From Incurvaria masculella (taxonomy: Eukaryota; Arthropoda; Insecta; Lepidoptera; Incurvariidae): a stretch of 64,000 nucleotides of DNA. The position numbers and the translations under genes were made by a program. The stretch covers positions 3,913,501 through 3,977,500 of the forward strand of contig OX335659.1 in the NCBI GenBank assembly GCA_946894095.1. The letters run 5' to 3'. Under the pieces are notes generated by a model, which searched no databases, was not told the origin of the DNA, and saw nothing but the letters and a program-made list of their open reading frames with translations. Shown here piece after piece: positions 12,201 to 27,200 of the stretch (within the stretch, counting starts at the first letter, position 1; each line of letters begins with the position of its first letter).

Positions 12201-15200
12201 AGCTCTCTAACCCTGCTATTGTGGGACTTGTCCGATAACTCATTCCGCAAACAGTGTTCGGCGCCCCCAGCTAGCAGTCCAGGCTCCAGCATCCTCCAGC
12301 GGCTCGTAGCCTAGTGGCGCGGGGACTGGCCTAACGTACCAGAGGTCTTTGTTCAATTCCGACATGCACCACTTTCTCTCTCCGAGTTCATTTGCATTTC
12401 GTCACGAATGCGAGTTGCTCCATGTTTCGGAATCCATGTAAAACTGTAGGTCCCCTTCCCCTACTAGGTGGTAGGGTTTAAGCCTGCTCGGGTTGGTACC
12501 ATCGCATTGGATGAAAAGATGGTCGAAGCGCCAATGAAAAATTGTCCGTGTTTTCCATCCAGTTCAACGTAGCTGTGCTCATAAAGGGAAGGTCCTGGCA
12601 TGGCACCTAATTCCTTCGGGAATGTGGTGTATTGGGCTATCCATGTCAGGTCGCATAAAAAAAAATAAAAAAAAGGAACGCTTAACTGTGTGCGATGTCC
12701 CTTTTAATAGTTACCATTTCTCGGGCAGGGCCACACGGACATGGGCATTGCGCGGTGCGCGCGCATCTCGCGCCTGCTGTGGCGGTGCGCGCCGCGCGCG
12801 GCCGCCGCGCTCGCGACGCTGCTCGCGCGCACTTGCGGCGCGCACCCGCTGTGGGGGCGCCACCTGGCTGATACGCTCGTCGCCACCTTCGCCGAGGTCG
12901 ACTCGCGCCCCGCGCCGCACGACAGGTGCCGTGCCCCTCTTCACTTGTTGTATCCACTCTCGCTCAGCGCTTGGGTTAAGGGGATGTATGCGTTAATGTA
13001 GATGGCGCCACTTTTGTTGGTTGCTATTTGTGCTTTAACTACCCAAAAATAGGAAGTTACTAAACTATTACTGTATTGGGGAGGACTTACTATCGAGTTC
13101 CGTACTGCCGACGTAGTGAACTGATTGGCTGGTCAGCTGTTGCAAAAAAGGTCGAGTTGGATATGCTCACAATGCCACGGCAAGCCATAGCAAGTAGATC
13201 AAACACACAAAACTACCATTCAATGAATAACCAATAAACGATAAATCACTTCACTAATGCGAATTTTTCATAAGGTACTCTAGGTAGCCAAACTGCAGTC
13301 CACAGGCCCTAACTAATATTTCGCAGCTAATTTGTCCCCAAGAAAACATGGTGTTTTATATACTTATGTACTTAAATACTTATTTTTAAACATGGTATCC
13401 AGAAGTCAAAACCGACCAGTAATACAGTAAGAAAATACAAGAAACAGAATTTGATTTGGTTTTTAGGTGCGGTGATCGTTTATTCAGTTTTATGCTATGC
13501 ACAGACAGATTATTTCTATTTTTTATTTTATGTATAGTATTTTAAAGTGTCTAAATTTAGGGAAATTATCAAAATGTTATTATAAATACATAATTGACCA
13601 CGTTTGTCTAGCATTTGTTGCTCACACTGAACTTCCTGACTGTGCTTTGCGCGTTGCTGCTGCAGCGATGAAAAATCTTACATTCAGGGCTGTCTCAGGT
13701 CAGGAGAGGATTTTCCTTTTCTTCCTCTGTTTCTAAGCGTGACTTACATCACGCTTCCACAAAACACCATACGACACAGAAATAACCCTTTCAATATTTA
13801 ATTCTTATATAAGTATGCATTTAGATTTGTGTATCCTGACAATTCTATTGGTGCTCAGTATGTCATATTTTATTTAGTAGAAAATGATTACTTTATTTGA
13901 TTTAAAATATTAATAAAAGTTAAATTTCAATACTACTTTAGGTAATATTAAACTAAAATGTTTGCCTCTTGCCATAGAATATATTTCGACGACTGAATAG
14001 TATACAATAGAATACAATGAATTGCGCTCGGTGCAGGTGCCTGGTGCTGCTGATCTACATGGCGCGCAAGAGCCTGCTCGCGAGCGCCGCGGTGGAGACG
14101 GGCGTGGCGGAGGCGCTGGCGGAGCGAGCGCTGCGCGCGGTGGAGAGCGGTGGCGAGCCGGCGCTGGCCGCGTGCCTGCTCGTCGTGCTCGCGGCCTGCC
14201 TTGACAGCGCGCCGGCGCCCAGCGCGAGCTGGTACAGGTGGGAATTTTAAATAACAGATGTCTAATATTTTTTTTTTTTAAAACACCAAAGTAACCTTAA
14301 TAATAAAGCACCAGTGAACTTAGACATTAAGGTGGCCCATCCCGCTCATCTCCCCATACAAAAGGGGAAAGAAGATCACGCCCATATTTCTTGTCAGAGA
14401 TCCAAAATTTTGCTCAAAATAGCTTTATTTGATCGAACTAGATGTCTGATGACCATTGGCATTGTAAAATTGTGTTTGGTTTCTAAGTTATAAGGTCCGA
14501 AAGTTCGAATTTTTCGCGCGTTTTATACAATAACTTTGGAGGTGGAGTACGCAATGATAAAGTAAGAACATCTTAAAAACATTAGTCATCAGACATAGCT
14601 TATTTAATCAAGATTAATAATCTGTTTGGTTTTTGTTAGATTTTTGACTACAGCGGTCGTGGTTTACTTTTAGCTATAAGTCGTTTTGAAATCAAAATTT
14701 TCGTAAATCTTACCAAATCATACACTATGCACATTGTCTTTTTTGTGGACATGTTGCATCTTCCTCATCACGGAGCCTGTATTTTTTATTGAAACAGAGA
14801 AGGTCCCAGAGCGCAACAGCATGGTTTTGTACAGTGCCCGCGAATGAGTTCGTCCCTCCGGGTTGGGCCACCTTAACACATCAGCTTGAGCTGCTCGTTC
14901 ATCAAATAAATCAATTAATAAATAGATAAATAATGTTACGGGTTTTGGATCATGACTTTCAGCCCAACACACCGTATTTCCGAAGGAATTAGGCGACTTC
15001 CCTTTATGAACACGGCTACATTGAACTGGATGGAAAACACGACAATGTTTCATCGCCACGTTGACCACATTTTGTTTTAAAGAGATGGTACCAACTTGGG
15101 CAGGTTTAACACTATCAACTAGCAGGGGAAGACAACTACCGACGTATTCAGAGTGGGCAGCCTAACTTTAATACGCCGGAATAAACCAGTTTTTGTATGG

Positions 15201-18200
15201 TTAGTCCAATGCTAACCCCGTACTACGTTTTAACAGGTTCACTCTGAATAGGACTGAAAGTGGATGGCTGGCAAGCATACCAAAAATATCAATGCTTTCA
15301 CCAATTCCGCCACTTGTCCGTAACTGAGAATTTTCGTTCCAATGTGAGCCATCTCGGTCCGCAGGTGGGACTTCGTGACGGGCGGCCGGCCGGGTGCTCC
15401 GGGCCCGTCGGACGCGCCGCCGCCGCCCACGGCGCACCAGCTGCAGCGGCGTAAGATACAGAAGAAGCTCATCCACCACATGCAGGAGGCGGCGATCAGG
15501 GCCGTTCAGGTCGTCCAAGAGGAGCAGGTGAGTGTGAAGAGAGGTTCTGATTTGGGGGGTTATTATTACAGAAACGTTCAAACCTCTAAAACAGCCGGAT
15601 GTTTCTTGAATGTGCTTTATATCTCAAGTATGCGTGTTCAAAATGTTGGCTACCGTAGCATAGCCTTGTAATGTCATCAGAATTAAGGCGCTAGGACTAG
15701 CCAATTACTCGCGCCTATCAAATACACCTTTTAACAAATGTAATAATATGTAGTGAAACGCTTCAGCAAATCCAAATAGAACTCCAGACTGATAATGGAT
15801 TGTAAATATTTTTTGATTCCATCATTTATTTAAATAATAATCAATAATAAAAAAGTTGATTTTTCTCATTAGAAATCTGAAAGTTATACGATTTCTAGAT
15901 ATAAACAAAAACAGCATATATGCCTGAACAAATAATTCCATTTGCTTTTAGATTTCTACATTTAGTCAAAAAAGTTCGGAAATGGACACCGTTTCCGCAA
16001 TGTATTTTGTATAGAAAAAAGAAACACTCACTAACGAAAATAGGTTTATTCCTAGACAAGGAATCATATATTGTAAGAATGACACTTCTAATCGTCAGAC
16101 TTAGTTAACTTGGGGTGCCTCGTCTAACTTTCCGATTTGGCTAGTACCAGGGCCTTGAGTTATTTTTTACCGACTTCACAAAAGGAGGAGGTTCTATGTT
16201 CGACTTTATGTTTGCTGTGCTAACAAGGTCGTCTAATAATAGTTTATGGGGTTGGATATACCATAGTTTCGATCATAACCGCAGCAGTTTTGACCGTACT
16301 GTTACGAGCAGCTGGCAGCTGAATGATTGCTGTAATTTATAAAATTATATGGTGTCTACGGACCGATGGAAGGTCCACAACCTGGGGCAGCATGGCCCCC
16401 TACTACGAATGCTTTCGAGAAGCGGTTTCGATAACATCTGTCAAACAATATTTTTGACATGCGATGTCGCCTTGTTCGATAGTAGGGCTCATGGTTATCG
16501 CAACGCCTGTGTAATTTTGAAAGCTCATGGGTGTAGTCGGGGCCCTCTTATCTGAGGGCTTGTCGCACGCCATATACTGCATCAACATAAAATAATATAC
16601 ATATATGCATATAATAATCAAAGAAATCTAATCAAAATAGTTTATTTTGTTATTTCAATAACATTACAGTTGTTAGATGTTAGATCTTGTGTACACATCG
16701 TCAATAAATCAACTTATACATTAAATATCAGAAAAAAACATTATAAATTCACATTTGTCAAATTAAATTCGCATTACTTAGTCCTGGAAAAAGTTTAAAT
16801 TGTAGAAGGTTTTGCTTAGGAGCCATGAATGTAACTTTCCTTTGAATATTGGTTCACTTTCTATGTTTTGTATATCAGAAGGCAATTTATTATAAATAAT
16901 GGCACCTTTGCATAAATAAACGCTCGAACAGGAGAAGGAGAAGCAGCGCTACAAGGAGCGGGTGCTGGCGCGCGTGGCGAGCCTCGGGCGGCGCAACGCG
17001 GTGCGCATGCCCGACCGAGACGGCTCGCCGGACGCGCGCCCCGCGCGCCTCGTCACGCCCGCGCTCGCCGCGCGCCTCACGCAGGCGCTGCTTGCGCGCG
17101 TGCTCACCATCGACAACGCGAGCAACGCCGACATGCTCATACTGTGCGCCAAGGTGAGCAGCTCAGGGCCCTTAATCACAGTTGTCACCTAAATTGGCGT
17201 TTATTTGGTTAGAAAATCCTCAATCCACGAAAAGAGGTTTCCCTCGAATTACAAAGTGTTCTAATTTATAAAATAAACGTTTTATTGGGACACGGTCAAA
17301 TGCCTTCTCATAGTCCAAACAGATTACGTCGATCGAGTTCCGGTCATTCCACTCACTGGTCCATTTATCTACACACGTCAGGAGGTTGCTCGCGGTCGAA
17401 CGTCTGGGTACCACGCCATGTTGCTCCTCGATTATAACATTTTGAAACGATAAGTATGACCTTATTTTTTCTGTTATGATTTTTTCCATTGTTTTGCAAA
17501 TCATGCTTGTTAGGCTAATAGGTCGGTAGTTGGAAGCGGATAACCGTCACCTTTTTTATAGATTGCCGTGACAACTGCCTCTTTCCAATCCTGTGGCAAG
17601 CTTCCCCTTTTGAATGATACAGTCATAATCTGAGAGAGCTGCTCGCTTTTCGTGAGAGCTGATCGTGTATGCAATCTCTGCAATATACGCATTTCGGAAC
17701 GGAGGGTAATTGTTTTTGATGTTCCTCCAAGTTTTTGATGGACTGCAAATGTGTTGTGCGTGCGGGCAGGTGGTGGGTCGGCTGTGCGCGGTGTCGCCGG
17801 GGATGGTGGGCGTGGTGCGGCCGCAGACGCTGCTCTCGCTGCTGTCGCTGGCGGCCGCGCTGCCGCCGTGGCCGCGCCACGCGCTCACCAACCTGCTGCA
17901 GGTAACCTTTTAGTTCGAAAGCCCATAGGCGTTACCGGACTCCGCTTGGTTGAGAGTCGGTCGTATGCCTTATGTAACACTTATGTTAAAACACTTTCTT
18001 TTTTTTTTGAGATTGCAATCGCGGTTTAGCATTGCTAAGTATGTACTTACTTTCCCTTTATCCCAGGGAGGTAAGCTACTCCTCATACTCTAGAGGATAC
18101 ACTCCAATCCTTTGGTCTGAATAGCCTGAAAAAAGTCTAATCATCTAATCAGAAAAAATCTCTGATTTATTATCAGACTAAAAAATCCTTAAATAAGTTT

Positions 18201-21200
18201 GTTTTTGTATATTTTTAGGTAAGAAGTTTCTTGCAGTGGGTCCCTATACAAATAGGTCCTTCCCATAAGAGTACAGCTCATTGAACTAAATCAACTCACC
18301 AAGTGAGTAATTAAGCCTGGCCTTTAATTGCATTTTGTACCAGGCTAATTGTCAAATGGCGTGTTATTCGGCCAAGTGAACTGAAATTTTTTATTCGCAC
18401 ATTCAACTAAATGTCAGATTTAATCACTAACTTGCCTGTTCACCCGGCCGCCTCGACCATCTTGTATTCAATACAGTATTAGGTAAGAGACAGTTTAGCA
18501 TCAGTTTCGAGCCATTAAGTAGTGAAATGTAGTCTTTCCAATATGAGTTAATATAGATATTCACACCCCCATATTGAGCACATTCGTCACCAGGCCAACA
18601 ACAGCTTAAATTTCAAATTCAAAATTCGATGAAAACCGATCCCTATTCACCTTCCTGAGCTCTCCAAATGCTCAAAAGCACCCGGTCGCGCAGGACCTGG
18701 TGGAGTACGAGAGCGCAGAGCCGGGTGGGGGCGCGGAGGGGTGGAGCACTGGCGGCGGGGGCGGTGGCGGCGGCGGCTCGCGTCCCGTGCCGCGCGTCAC
18801 GCAGGACGACAACGCTTTCTCGAGCAAGCGGCTCGCTATCAAGAACAAGCTCAACACTGTCGCATGTAAGACACACTAGTTTACACTTAATTTGAAACAG
18901 CTCAAATTTATTCACAGCAATAAAAAAATATGCGAACTTTAGTCTTAATTTTATTATTATATCAACCACTGTTACTGAACGCAAATAGACTTCCTGGAAA
19001 ACGGGCAGAAGCCTTGTCTAGGAGCTATCGACATTAAAGCTGACAGCACAATCATAAGACTTATACTATTCTTTTTCAGAACCCACTGAAATGCTGTACA
19101 ATTTCATGACATAATATTTCTTAATAAATTTATTAATTCATGTTTGCAATAACATCGAGTAAATTGAGTCGTTACAATGAAATTTAATTAAAGTTTTCTA
19201 TTCTATTCGGTTTAATTGTGTATGGTGGTTTGACAGCTCCTTTAGGTCAGGTCGCTTAGACACCACCTGTCATGATAAATAGCAGTTTTCTTCCCCATTC
19301 AATACAATCCACCTAATATATTTCCTACCCTCCCATTTCCTGGTTGCAGCGTCATCGCAGATGCTCGACTACCACCTGCCGCTGGTGCTGGAGTCGGACG
19401 ACTCGCTCAACGAGGACTGGCTCGACCAGTACTATCTGGAGGCGATAAAGAAGGCGGCCAACCCTCGCACGAACACCGGCGTCACCAACAGGTAACTACT
19501 GCGGATGTTGAGTGGATGTAAAAGTGCTGGCTGTGACGGATGCAGATTCTTTTAATGGGACAGCATGGCTGCCACACCCACCGTCATAATATTAGCCCAA
19601 CACCGCATTCCCGAATTCATTAGATGCCAAGCCAAGACCTTCCCTTTATGAGCACAGGTGCCCTATATATCCAACTCAGAAAGAAAAAGAAAGTAATGCA
19701 TGAACGGGGCGAGGATTTGAACTCAGACCTCTGGTATGCAAGGCAACTCCAAGCGCCACTAGGCTACGAGCCCATTAGCTCATATAAAGTGCTAATATAA
19801 GGAAGTCGTGTGGGGGAAGTGTGTTGGGTGTGCTGAATGACAAGGTTGTCATATTATCAGGTTGCATAACCCTTGTCTCTATATCTGCTACTCGCACTAG
19901 TGCTCACGATACCCAAAGGTAGACTGGTAGAGAATGCCGATGCATTTAGTTGTACCTTTTGCCCGAATTTTGAGTGCAACAAACATACATAAATAAATAC
20001 AAAAAAATGTTTTTATCGAAGTGGTGTAGTTTTCAATGTCGTAACTCGTAATAAAGGCTCAAGTTTCCCCGGCAGCGGTGTGTCGGTGTGCATGGATGCG
20101 CGCCTCGAGAGCGGCATGGCGGTGTGCGGCGAGGTCGCCGCGCGGCGGCTGCTGCTGACGGGCGCGGGCGCGCTGGCGGCGGCGGTGCGCGCCCCGGGCG
20201 CGGCCGCCGAGCGCGCACCGCCGCCGCCCGCGCCGCCGCCGCCCTCCGCGCCGCCCGCCGCGCGCACGCTCGTCGACGCCTTCACGCAGCTCGCGCACGA
20301 CTTCCCCATGCAGGTGAGCTCTCCATTCAACTATTCGCTCCTTGGATTTATTTATTTATTTTAGAGAGGCAGCCTTAGCTGATATGTCTAAGGGCCGAAT
20401 ACACAAAAGGACAAAAAATAAAAAAACAACGTCAAAGTATGATTAAACACGTCACTTTGTGTGGACAAAATGGAAGGAACTCTATGCAGTTCCCTAATAG
20501 TGACGTGTTTGGACATTGATTAACTCAGGCTTCCCTTCGTTCAATCCGGGCTTAATCTTATTTTTCATTAGTTAATTAGTCATGTGGGAAGTTATTTAAG
20601 TAGTATTTGCCATTGTAATATGGATTAATGGGTTCTTTGTTTTAAGATTTGCGCAATCATACTTCCCGGTCATTATCTAATTCACTTCTTGAGACCCAGT
20701 TACCTTAGAACTCATTCATGCTGTGTGGGTTTCTGAATTGACTGAAGAGCCCACTGAGTGGTTTTGCCGTTCGTGGATAAGGCTCCATGTATAACTGTAG
20801 GTTCTGCTAGGTGGTAGGGTTAATTCAGGATTTCTACTAGCCCAGTAGTCACAGAGCAAAGGATCTTTTGCTAAAACCGCATGCAATGTTACATATTATT
20901 CCAGTGGGGACCCCTTGGTGACACTTCATTAAAATGTTTGTGTATCTCTATGGAGCCGTTATACAGACACCACACCGTAAATGCATCCCCAACATTCACA
21001 ACAGCACATCATGTTTTACTAGCCCCTTAGTTAATAGCACTTAGACATGTCGCTATCCATTGTATCGTCTCCCAATAGCACATATTACTTACTATATGGC
21101 ATGGAAAAAGACCACTGAGTCTCTCATTATCTCAAATCGTTGTAAATATTTGCGATTAAGTGTGTCGTATATGTGCTCAATATGTAAACAACTACTACAA

Positions 21201-24200
21201 GGATTAATTTTGAGTTTCAGCGACATCTACACTTGAAGCATTGTAACCAGATTTTGAAAATAATCCGAAAAAGTATTGGTTGTGACATTCGTCGGAAGCA
21301 GGATTTGAATCTGCGACCTTTGGATTACTAGTCCACTGCTCTAATCAACTGAGCTATCCCGACAATTACGTCAGCCAACGAATTTCTCGATTATATTCGA
21401 ATCGACATAATGCTTCCCCTATCTTCTGCTAGATGGCGCTGATAATGTTTTTGCGTATTGATCCTACGCTAAGGCATTTTGACTGCAATGATTGATATTT
21501 CAATCTTATTGCTGTCGTCATCAAAGTCACAGTGGACATGTAATCCAAAGGTCGCAGGTTCGAATCCTGCTTCCGACGAATGTCACGACCAATACTTTTT
21601 CAGATTATTTTCAAAATCTGGTTACAATGCTTCAAATGTAGATGTCGCTGATACTCAAAATTCATGAGATAATGGTAATGTCGTATCCATTAAATACATA
21701 AAATTATACAGCAAGGATGTATGTACCGGCAGGATGACTGTCGGTTCATGGAGAACGTGGTGTCGCTGTGGCTGACGCTGAACGGGTCGGTGTGGGGCTC
21801 GGGCGGGCACATCGCCAGCGCTTCTGGGCTGCCCATGCCCTTCGACAAGCCGCGCATCCGCCTCTCCGCTGACACCGTGCACCTGTTGCTCGCCTCACTC
21901 GTACGGTTAGTGTTGGTCCCAGGTGGAGTGGGTGTGCCTGTAGGGCGACTGTTGGTTTGTTAAGAACAGCGGGCATGGATGGACGGTAGTTGCGATCGAA
22001 ACTCATTCGTTTTTACAAAAATTTACTCACACTTTTACAAAAAATCACCAACATTAGACTTTTTACATGAATAATAAAACAAGTGCACCCCAAGTTACCA
22101 ACATCGATTTACACGCATCAGATTTAAGCTGCTAGAGTATCTAGACAATAATAATAATAGTATGGCGGCAGCATAGACACAAGGTAGTCCAAAACGTCTA
22201 ACTGTAGTTTGCTTACGAATTCATGTCGCACAACATGAAATAGCGTCCTTGGAAGCTCTAAAGTGTTCTTACGTGTCGTTGGAATTCGAGAACATCAGTA
22301 GTAAGCAAATTCGTATTCGAACTGAACTACGGATGAAACAAATTGTGACATTGCGTAGTTTGAATACCAGAAGTTTTATAGTTAGATGAAATTAAATGAA
22401 CTGACTCGAAGGCGCTACCGTTTTCGTACGTAAAAAAGAACGAGTTTAGGTTGCTACTTCCGTCCATCCACGCTTAATGATTAAGCACATGGTGTTTTTG
22501 GTTTGACGGCTTGGGCCTCAGGCGGACACAGCCTCGAAACCGCCTCTCCGCCGACACCGTTACCTCTGTTGGGCGACTACTCATTCGAATGCTTTGTTAC
22601 TTACTTTATTTTTTCTGTTAAACCTAAATGACTAAGAAGTGGAGGGGGCCACAGCTTGATATAAAGCAGGTGCAGGCATAACATAACCCTAGTATTCCCA
22701 TTTGTGTGACATGAGGGTCAATTTTTACAAAAATTTACTCACACTTTTACAAAAAATCACCAACATTAGACTTTTTACATGAATAATAAAACAAGTGCAC
22801 CCCAAGTTACCAACATCGATTTACACGCATCAGATTTAAGCTGCTAGAGTATCTAGACAATAATAATAATAGTATGGCGGCAGCGTAGACACAAGGTAGT
22901 CCAAAACGTCTAACTGTAGTTTGCTTACGAATTCATGTCGCACAACATGAAATAGCGTCCTTGGAAGCTCTAAAGTGTTCTTACGTGTCGTTGGAATTCG
23001 AGAACATCAGTAGTAAGCAAATTCGTATTCGAACTGAACTACGGATGAAACAAATTGTGACATTGCGTAGTTTGAATACCAGAAGTTTTATAGTTAGATG
23101 AAATTAAATGAACTGACTCGAAGGCGCTACCGTTTTCGTACGTAAAAAAAGAACGAGTTTAGGTTGCTACTTCCGTCCATCCACGCTTAATGATTAAGCA
23201 CATGGTGTTTTTGGTTTGACGGCTTGGGCCTCAGGCGGACACAGCCTCGAAACCGCCTCTCCGCCGACACCGTGCACCTGTTGCTCGCCTCACTCGTACG
23301 GTTAGTGTTGGTCCCAGGTGGAGTGGGTGTGCCTGTAGGGCGACTGTTGGTTTGTTAAGAACAGCGGGCATGGATGGACGGTAGTTGCGATCGAAACTCA
23401 TTCGTTTTTACAAAAATTTACTCACACTTTTACAAAAAATCACCAACATTAGACTTTTTACATGAATAATAAAACAAGTGCACCCCAAGTTACCAACATC
23501 GATTTACACGCATCAGATTTAAGCTGCTAGAGTATCTAGACAATAATAATAATAGTATGGCGGCAGCGTAGACACAAGGTAGTCCAAAACGTCTAACTGT
23601 AGTTTGCTTACGAATTCATGTCGCACAACATGAAATAGCGTCCTTGGAAGCTCTAAAGTGTTCTTACGTGTCGTTGGAATTCGAGAACATCAGTAGTAAG
23701 CAAATTCGTATTCGAACTGAACTACGGATGAAACAAATTGTGACATTGCGTAGTTTGAATACCAGAAGTTTTATAGTTAGATGAAATTAAATGAACTGAC
23801 TCGAAGGCGCTACCGTTTTCGTACGTAAAAAAAGAACGAGTTTAGGTTGCTACTTCCGTCCATCCACGCTTAATGATTAAGCACATGGTGTTTTTGGTTT
23901 GACGGCTTGGGCCTCAGGCGGACACAGCCTCGAAACCGCCTCTCCGCCGACACCGTGCACCTGTTGCTCGCCTCTCTCGCACGGTTAGTGTTGGTCCCAG
24001 GTGGAGTGGGTGTGCCTGTAGGGCGACTGTTGGTTTGTTAAGAACAGTGGGCATGGATGGACGGTAGTTGCGATCGAAACTCATTCGTTTTTACAAAAAT
24101 TTACTCACACTTTTCCAAAAAATCACCAACATTAGAATTTTTACATGAATAATAAAACAAGTGCACCCCAAGTTACCAACATCGATTTACACGCATCAGA

Positions 24201-27200
24201 TTTAAGCTGCTAGAGTATCTAGACAATAATAATAATAGTATGGCGGCAGCATAGACACAAGGTAGTCCAAAACGTCTAACTGTAGTTTGCTTACGAATTC
24301 ATGTCGCACAACATGAAATAGCGTCCTTGGAAGCTCTAAAGTGTTCTTACGTGTCGTTGGAATTCGAGAACATCAGTAGTAAGCAAATTCGTATTCGAAC
24401 TGAACTACGGATGAAACAAATTGTGACATTGCGTAGTTTAAATACCAGAAGTTTTATAGTTAGATGAAATTAAATGAACTGACTCGAAGGCGCTACCGTT
24501 TTCGTACGTAAAAAAAGAACGAGTTTAGGTTGCTACTTCCGTCCATCCACGCTTAATGATTAAGCACATGGTGTTTTTGGTTTGACGGCTTGGGCCTCAG
24601 GCGGACACAGCCTCGAAACCGCCTCTCCGCCGACACCGTTACCTCTGTTGGGCGACTACTCATTCGAATGCTTTGTTACTTACTTTATTTTTTCTGTTAA
24701 ACCTAAATGACTAAGAAGTGGAGGGGGCCACAGCTTGATATAAAGCAGGTGCAGGCATAACATAACCCTAGTATTCCCATTTGTGTGACATGAGGGTCAA
24801 TTTTTACAAAAATTTACTCACACTTTTACAAAAAATCACCAACATTAGACTTTTTACATGAATAATAAAACAAGTGCACCCCAAGTTACCAACATCGATT
24901 TACACGCATCAGATTTAAGCTGCTAGAGTATCTAGACAATAATAATAATAGTATGGCGGCAGCGTAGACACAAGGTAGTCCAAAACGTCTAACTGTAGTT
25001 TGCTTACGAATTCATGTCGCACAACATGAAATAGCGTCCTTGGAAGCTCTAAAGTGTTCTTACGTGTCGTTGGAATTCGAGAACATCAGTAGTAAGCAAA
25101 TTCGTATTCGAACTGAACTACGGATGAAACAAATTGTGACATTGCGTAGTTTGAATACCAGAAGTTTTATAGTTAGATGAAATTAAATGAACTGACTCGA
25201 AGGCGCTACCGTTTTCGTATGTAAAAAAAGAACGAGTTTCGGTTGCTACTTCCGTCCATCCATGCTTACTGATTAAGCACATGGTTTTTTGACGGCTTGG
25301 GCCTCAGGCGTACACAGCCTCGAAATCGCCTCTCCGCCGACACCGTTACCTCTGTTGGGCGACTACTAATTCGCTTTGTTACTTACTTTATTTTTTCTGT
25401 TAAACCTAAATGACTAAGAAGTGGAGGGGGCCACAGCTTGATATAAAGCAGGTGCAGGCATGACATAACCCTAGTATTCCCATTTGTGTGACATGAGGGT
25501 CAATTAATTAATTTTAATTTCAGATTGGAGAATGTGTCACTGAGGTGCTGGGTGCTCTCGATGCAGGCGCTTGCGTGGATTGCAAACATGCCTCTTCAGG
25601 TAGCTCCGACTCAATTGATTTTCAATAATGAAAAAAATCCCAAAGATACAGAATAAAAATGTTATTTACTATGTTTACTGGGTAACGAACATAAATTCTG
25701 AATTTCAGACCGAAGGCGGCGCTCAGACCATGAGTCGTGTCATCCTGGACTCTGAGCACTTTGTCCCGGCCATTGTGAAATTCGTCAACATCAATGTCTC
25801 TTCCGACGGTGCCATCACCGGCGCCGACTCCTATCTGGTGAGTTTTTTGCATAGCACAGGTGTTTCCACATTCGTATCACTTTTTCTGCTGAATCCATGG
25901 AATATATGCACGATATTTTATATCTAGATGTGTGTGCTAACCTAACCTAACCTCATTTTCAAACAATCAATCAATACTCCCACGTCCGAGTTTGATATTA
26001 AATATATCATAGGTTTTAGGTAGATTTTTTTTATGTAACTGGACATGGATGGCGACTTATCCCTATCTGACTATCAGAACAGCCCAACACACCACATGCA
26101 AACTAGGTGCCATGCCAGGACCTTCCTTATATTGCTCAGCTACATTGAACTGGATGGAAAACACGGACAATTTTCATTGCCGCTTCGACTGTCGATCATT
26201 CAATGCGATGGTACCAACCTGGGCGGGATTAACCTTACCACCAACTACAGTTTTACGTGGAATCCGAACCACGGCTAGCCTCAACGGTCGGAAATGGTCA
26301 CCCATTCGGAACCTAACAGCGCTCAGAGTTGCTTCCCAAGCTTATCGAATCGCAAGGTGTCGTACACTGCACTGTCGAGGCTGGAAGTTTCTTTTCCATG
26401 ACTTTATTTGATTAATATTCCAAATAACAATTTATTTTAGCAATTACATCGAGGAAATTGAGTTGTTTAAATTACATAGATTGAGTAAATAAAAGATCAA
26501 ATATATTCTGTTTAATTTTTTAGGGTCACTGACAGCTTTGATGGGTATTTTAGGTTAGTTCGCTTAGACGCCACCTGTCATGATAAATAAGCCCTTTGTA
26601 AAGGCTTCTCCGTGCCTATGCCGCAGGGAGGCGCGAGCGTGGGCGCCGGCGCGGCCGCCACCGGCGCGCTGCAGAGCGTGCTCGCGCGCGTCGTGTCGGG
26701 GCGCGGCGCGGCGGGCGCGCGCGCCGCGCTCCGCTGCGTGTGCGGCGTGGCGTGGCGCGGCGCCGGCGCCGGAGTAGCGCACGACCTGCGCGCGGCGCTG
26801 CTGCGCGCGGCGCTCGCGCTCGTGCCGACGCTGGCCGCGCGCCACGCGCACCATGCCGTCTCGCTCATGGACACCGTCGGTTAGTGCACACTTTATGCTA
26901 GACTTTCGGTCTCCGTATTATAAATCATGAGTCATTTAGTTTTTTAAATAATAATAATCTAGTTACAACTCTTTTTCATATCATATCAGTTGAGCCACGC
27001 AGACAGTGTGATTACACTTAGGCAAAGGACTAATAAGGAAAAATCACATAAAAGCTAAGAGAGAATGCACTAGCAGCATCATGCTGATTCGTGCACTTCT
27101 TTTTATGCACTTGCACTTTGGCATCATCTATATTGGCAACCAAAATTATCAATTTATAATTTTCAGATCTATGCTGTTTTATTTTGTAAGGTATCTGACA

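Noticed and set aside
17220..17700. Active reverse transcriptase gene
   Set aside because: Frameshift between the two halves, no YxDD region and no 3' end; a dead LINE fragment.
21289..21364. Confident functional tRNA-Thr gene
   Set aside because: T-stem mismatch, altered box B and location in an inverted repeat favour a repeat-derived sequence; kept only as a low-confidence tRNA-like feature.
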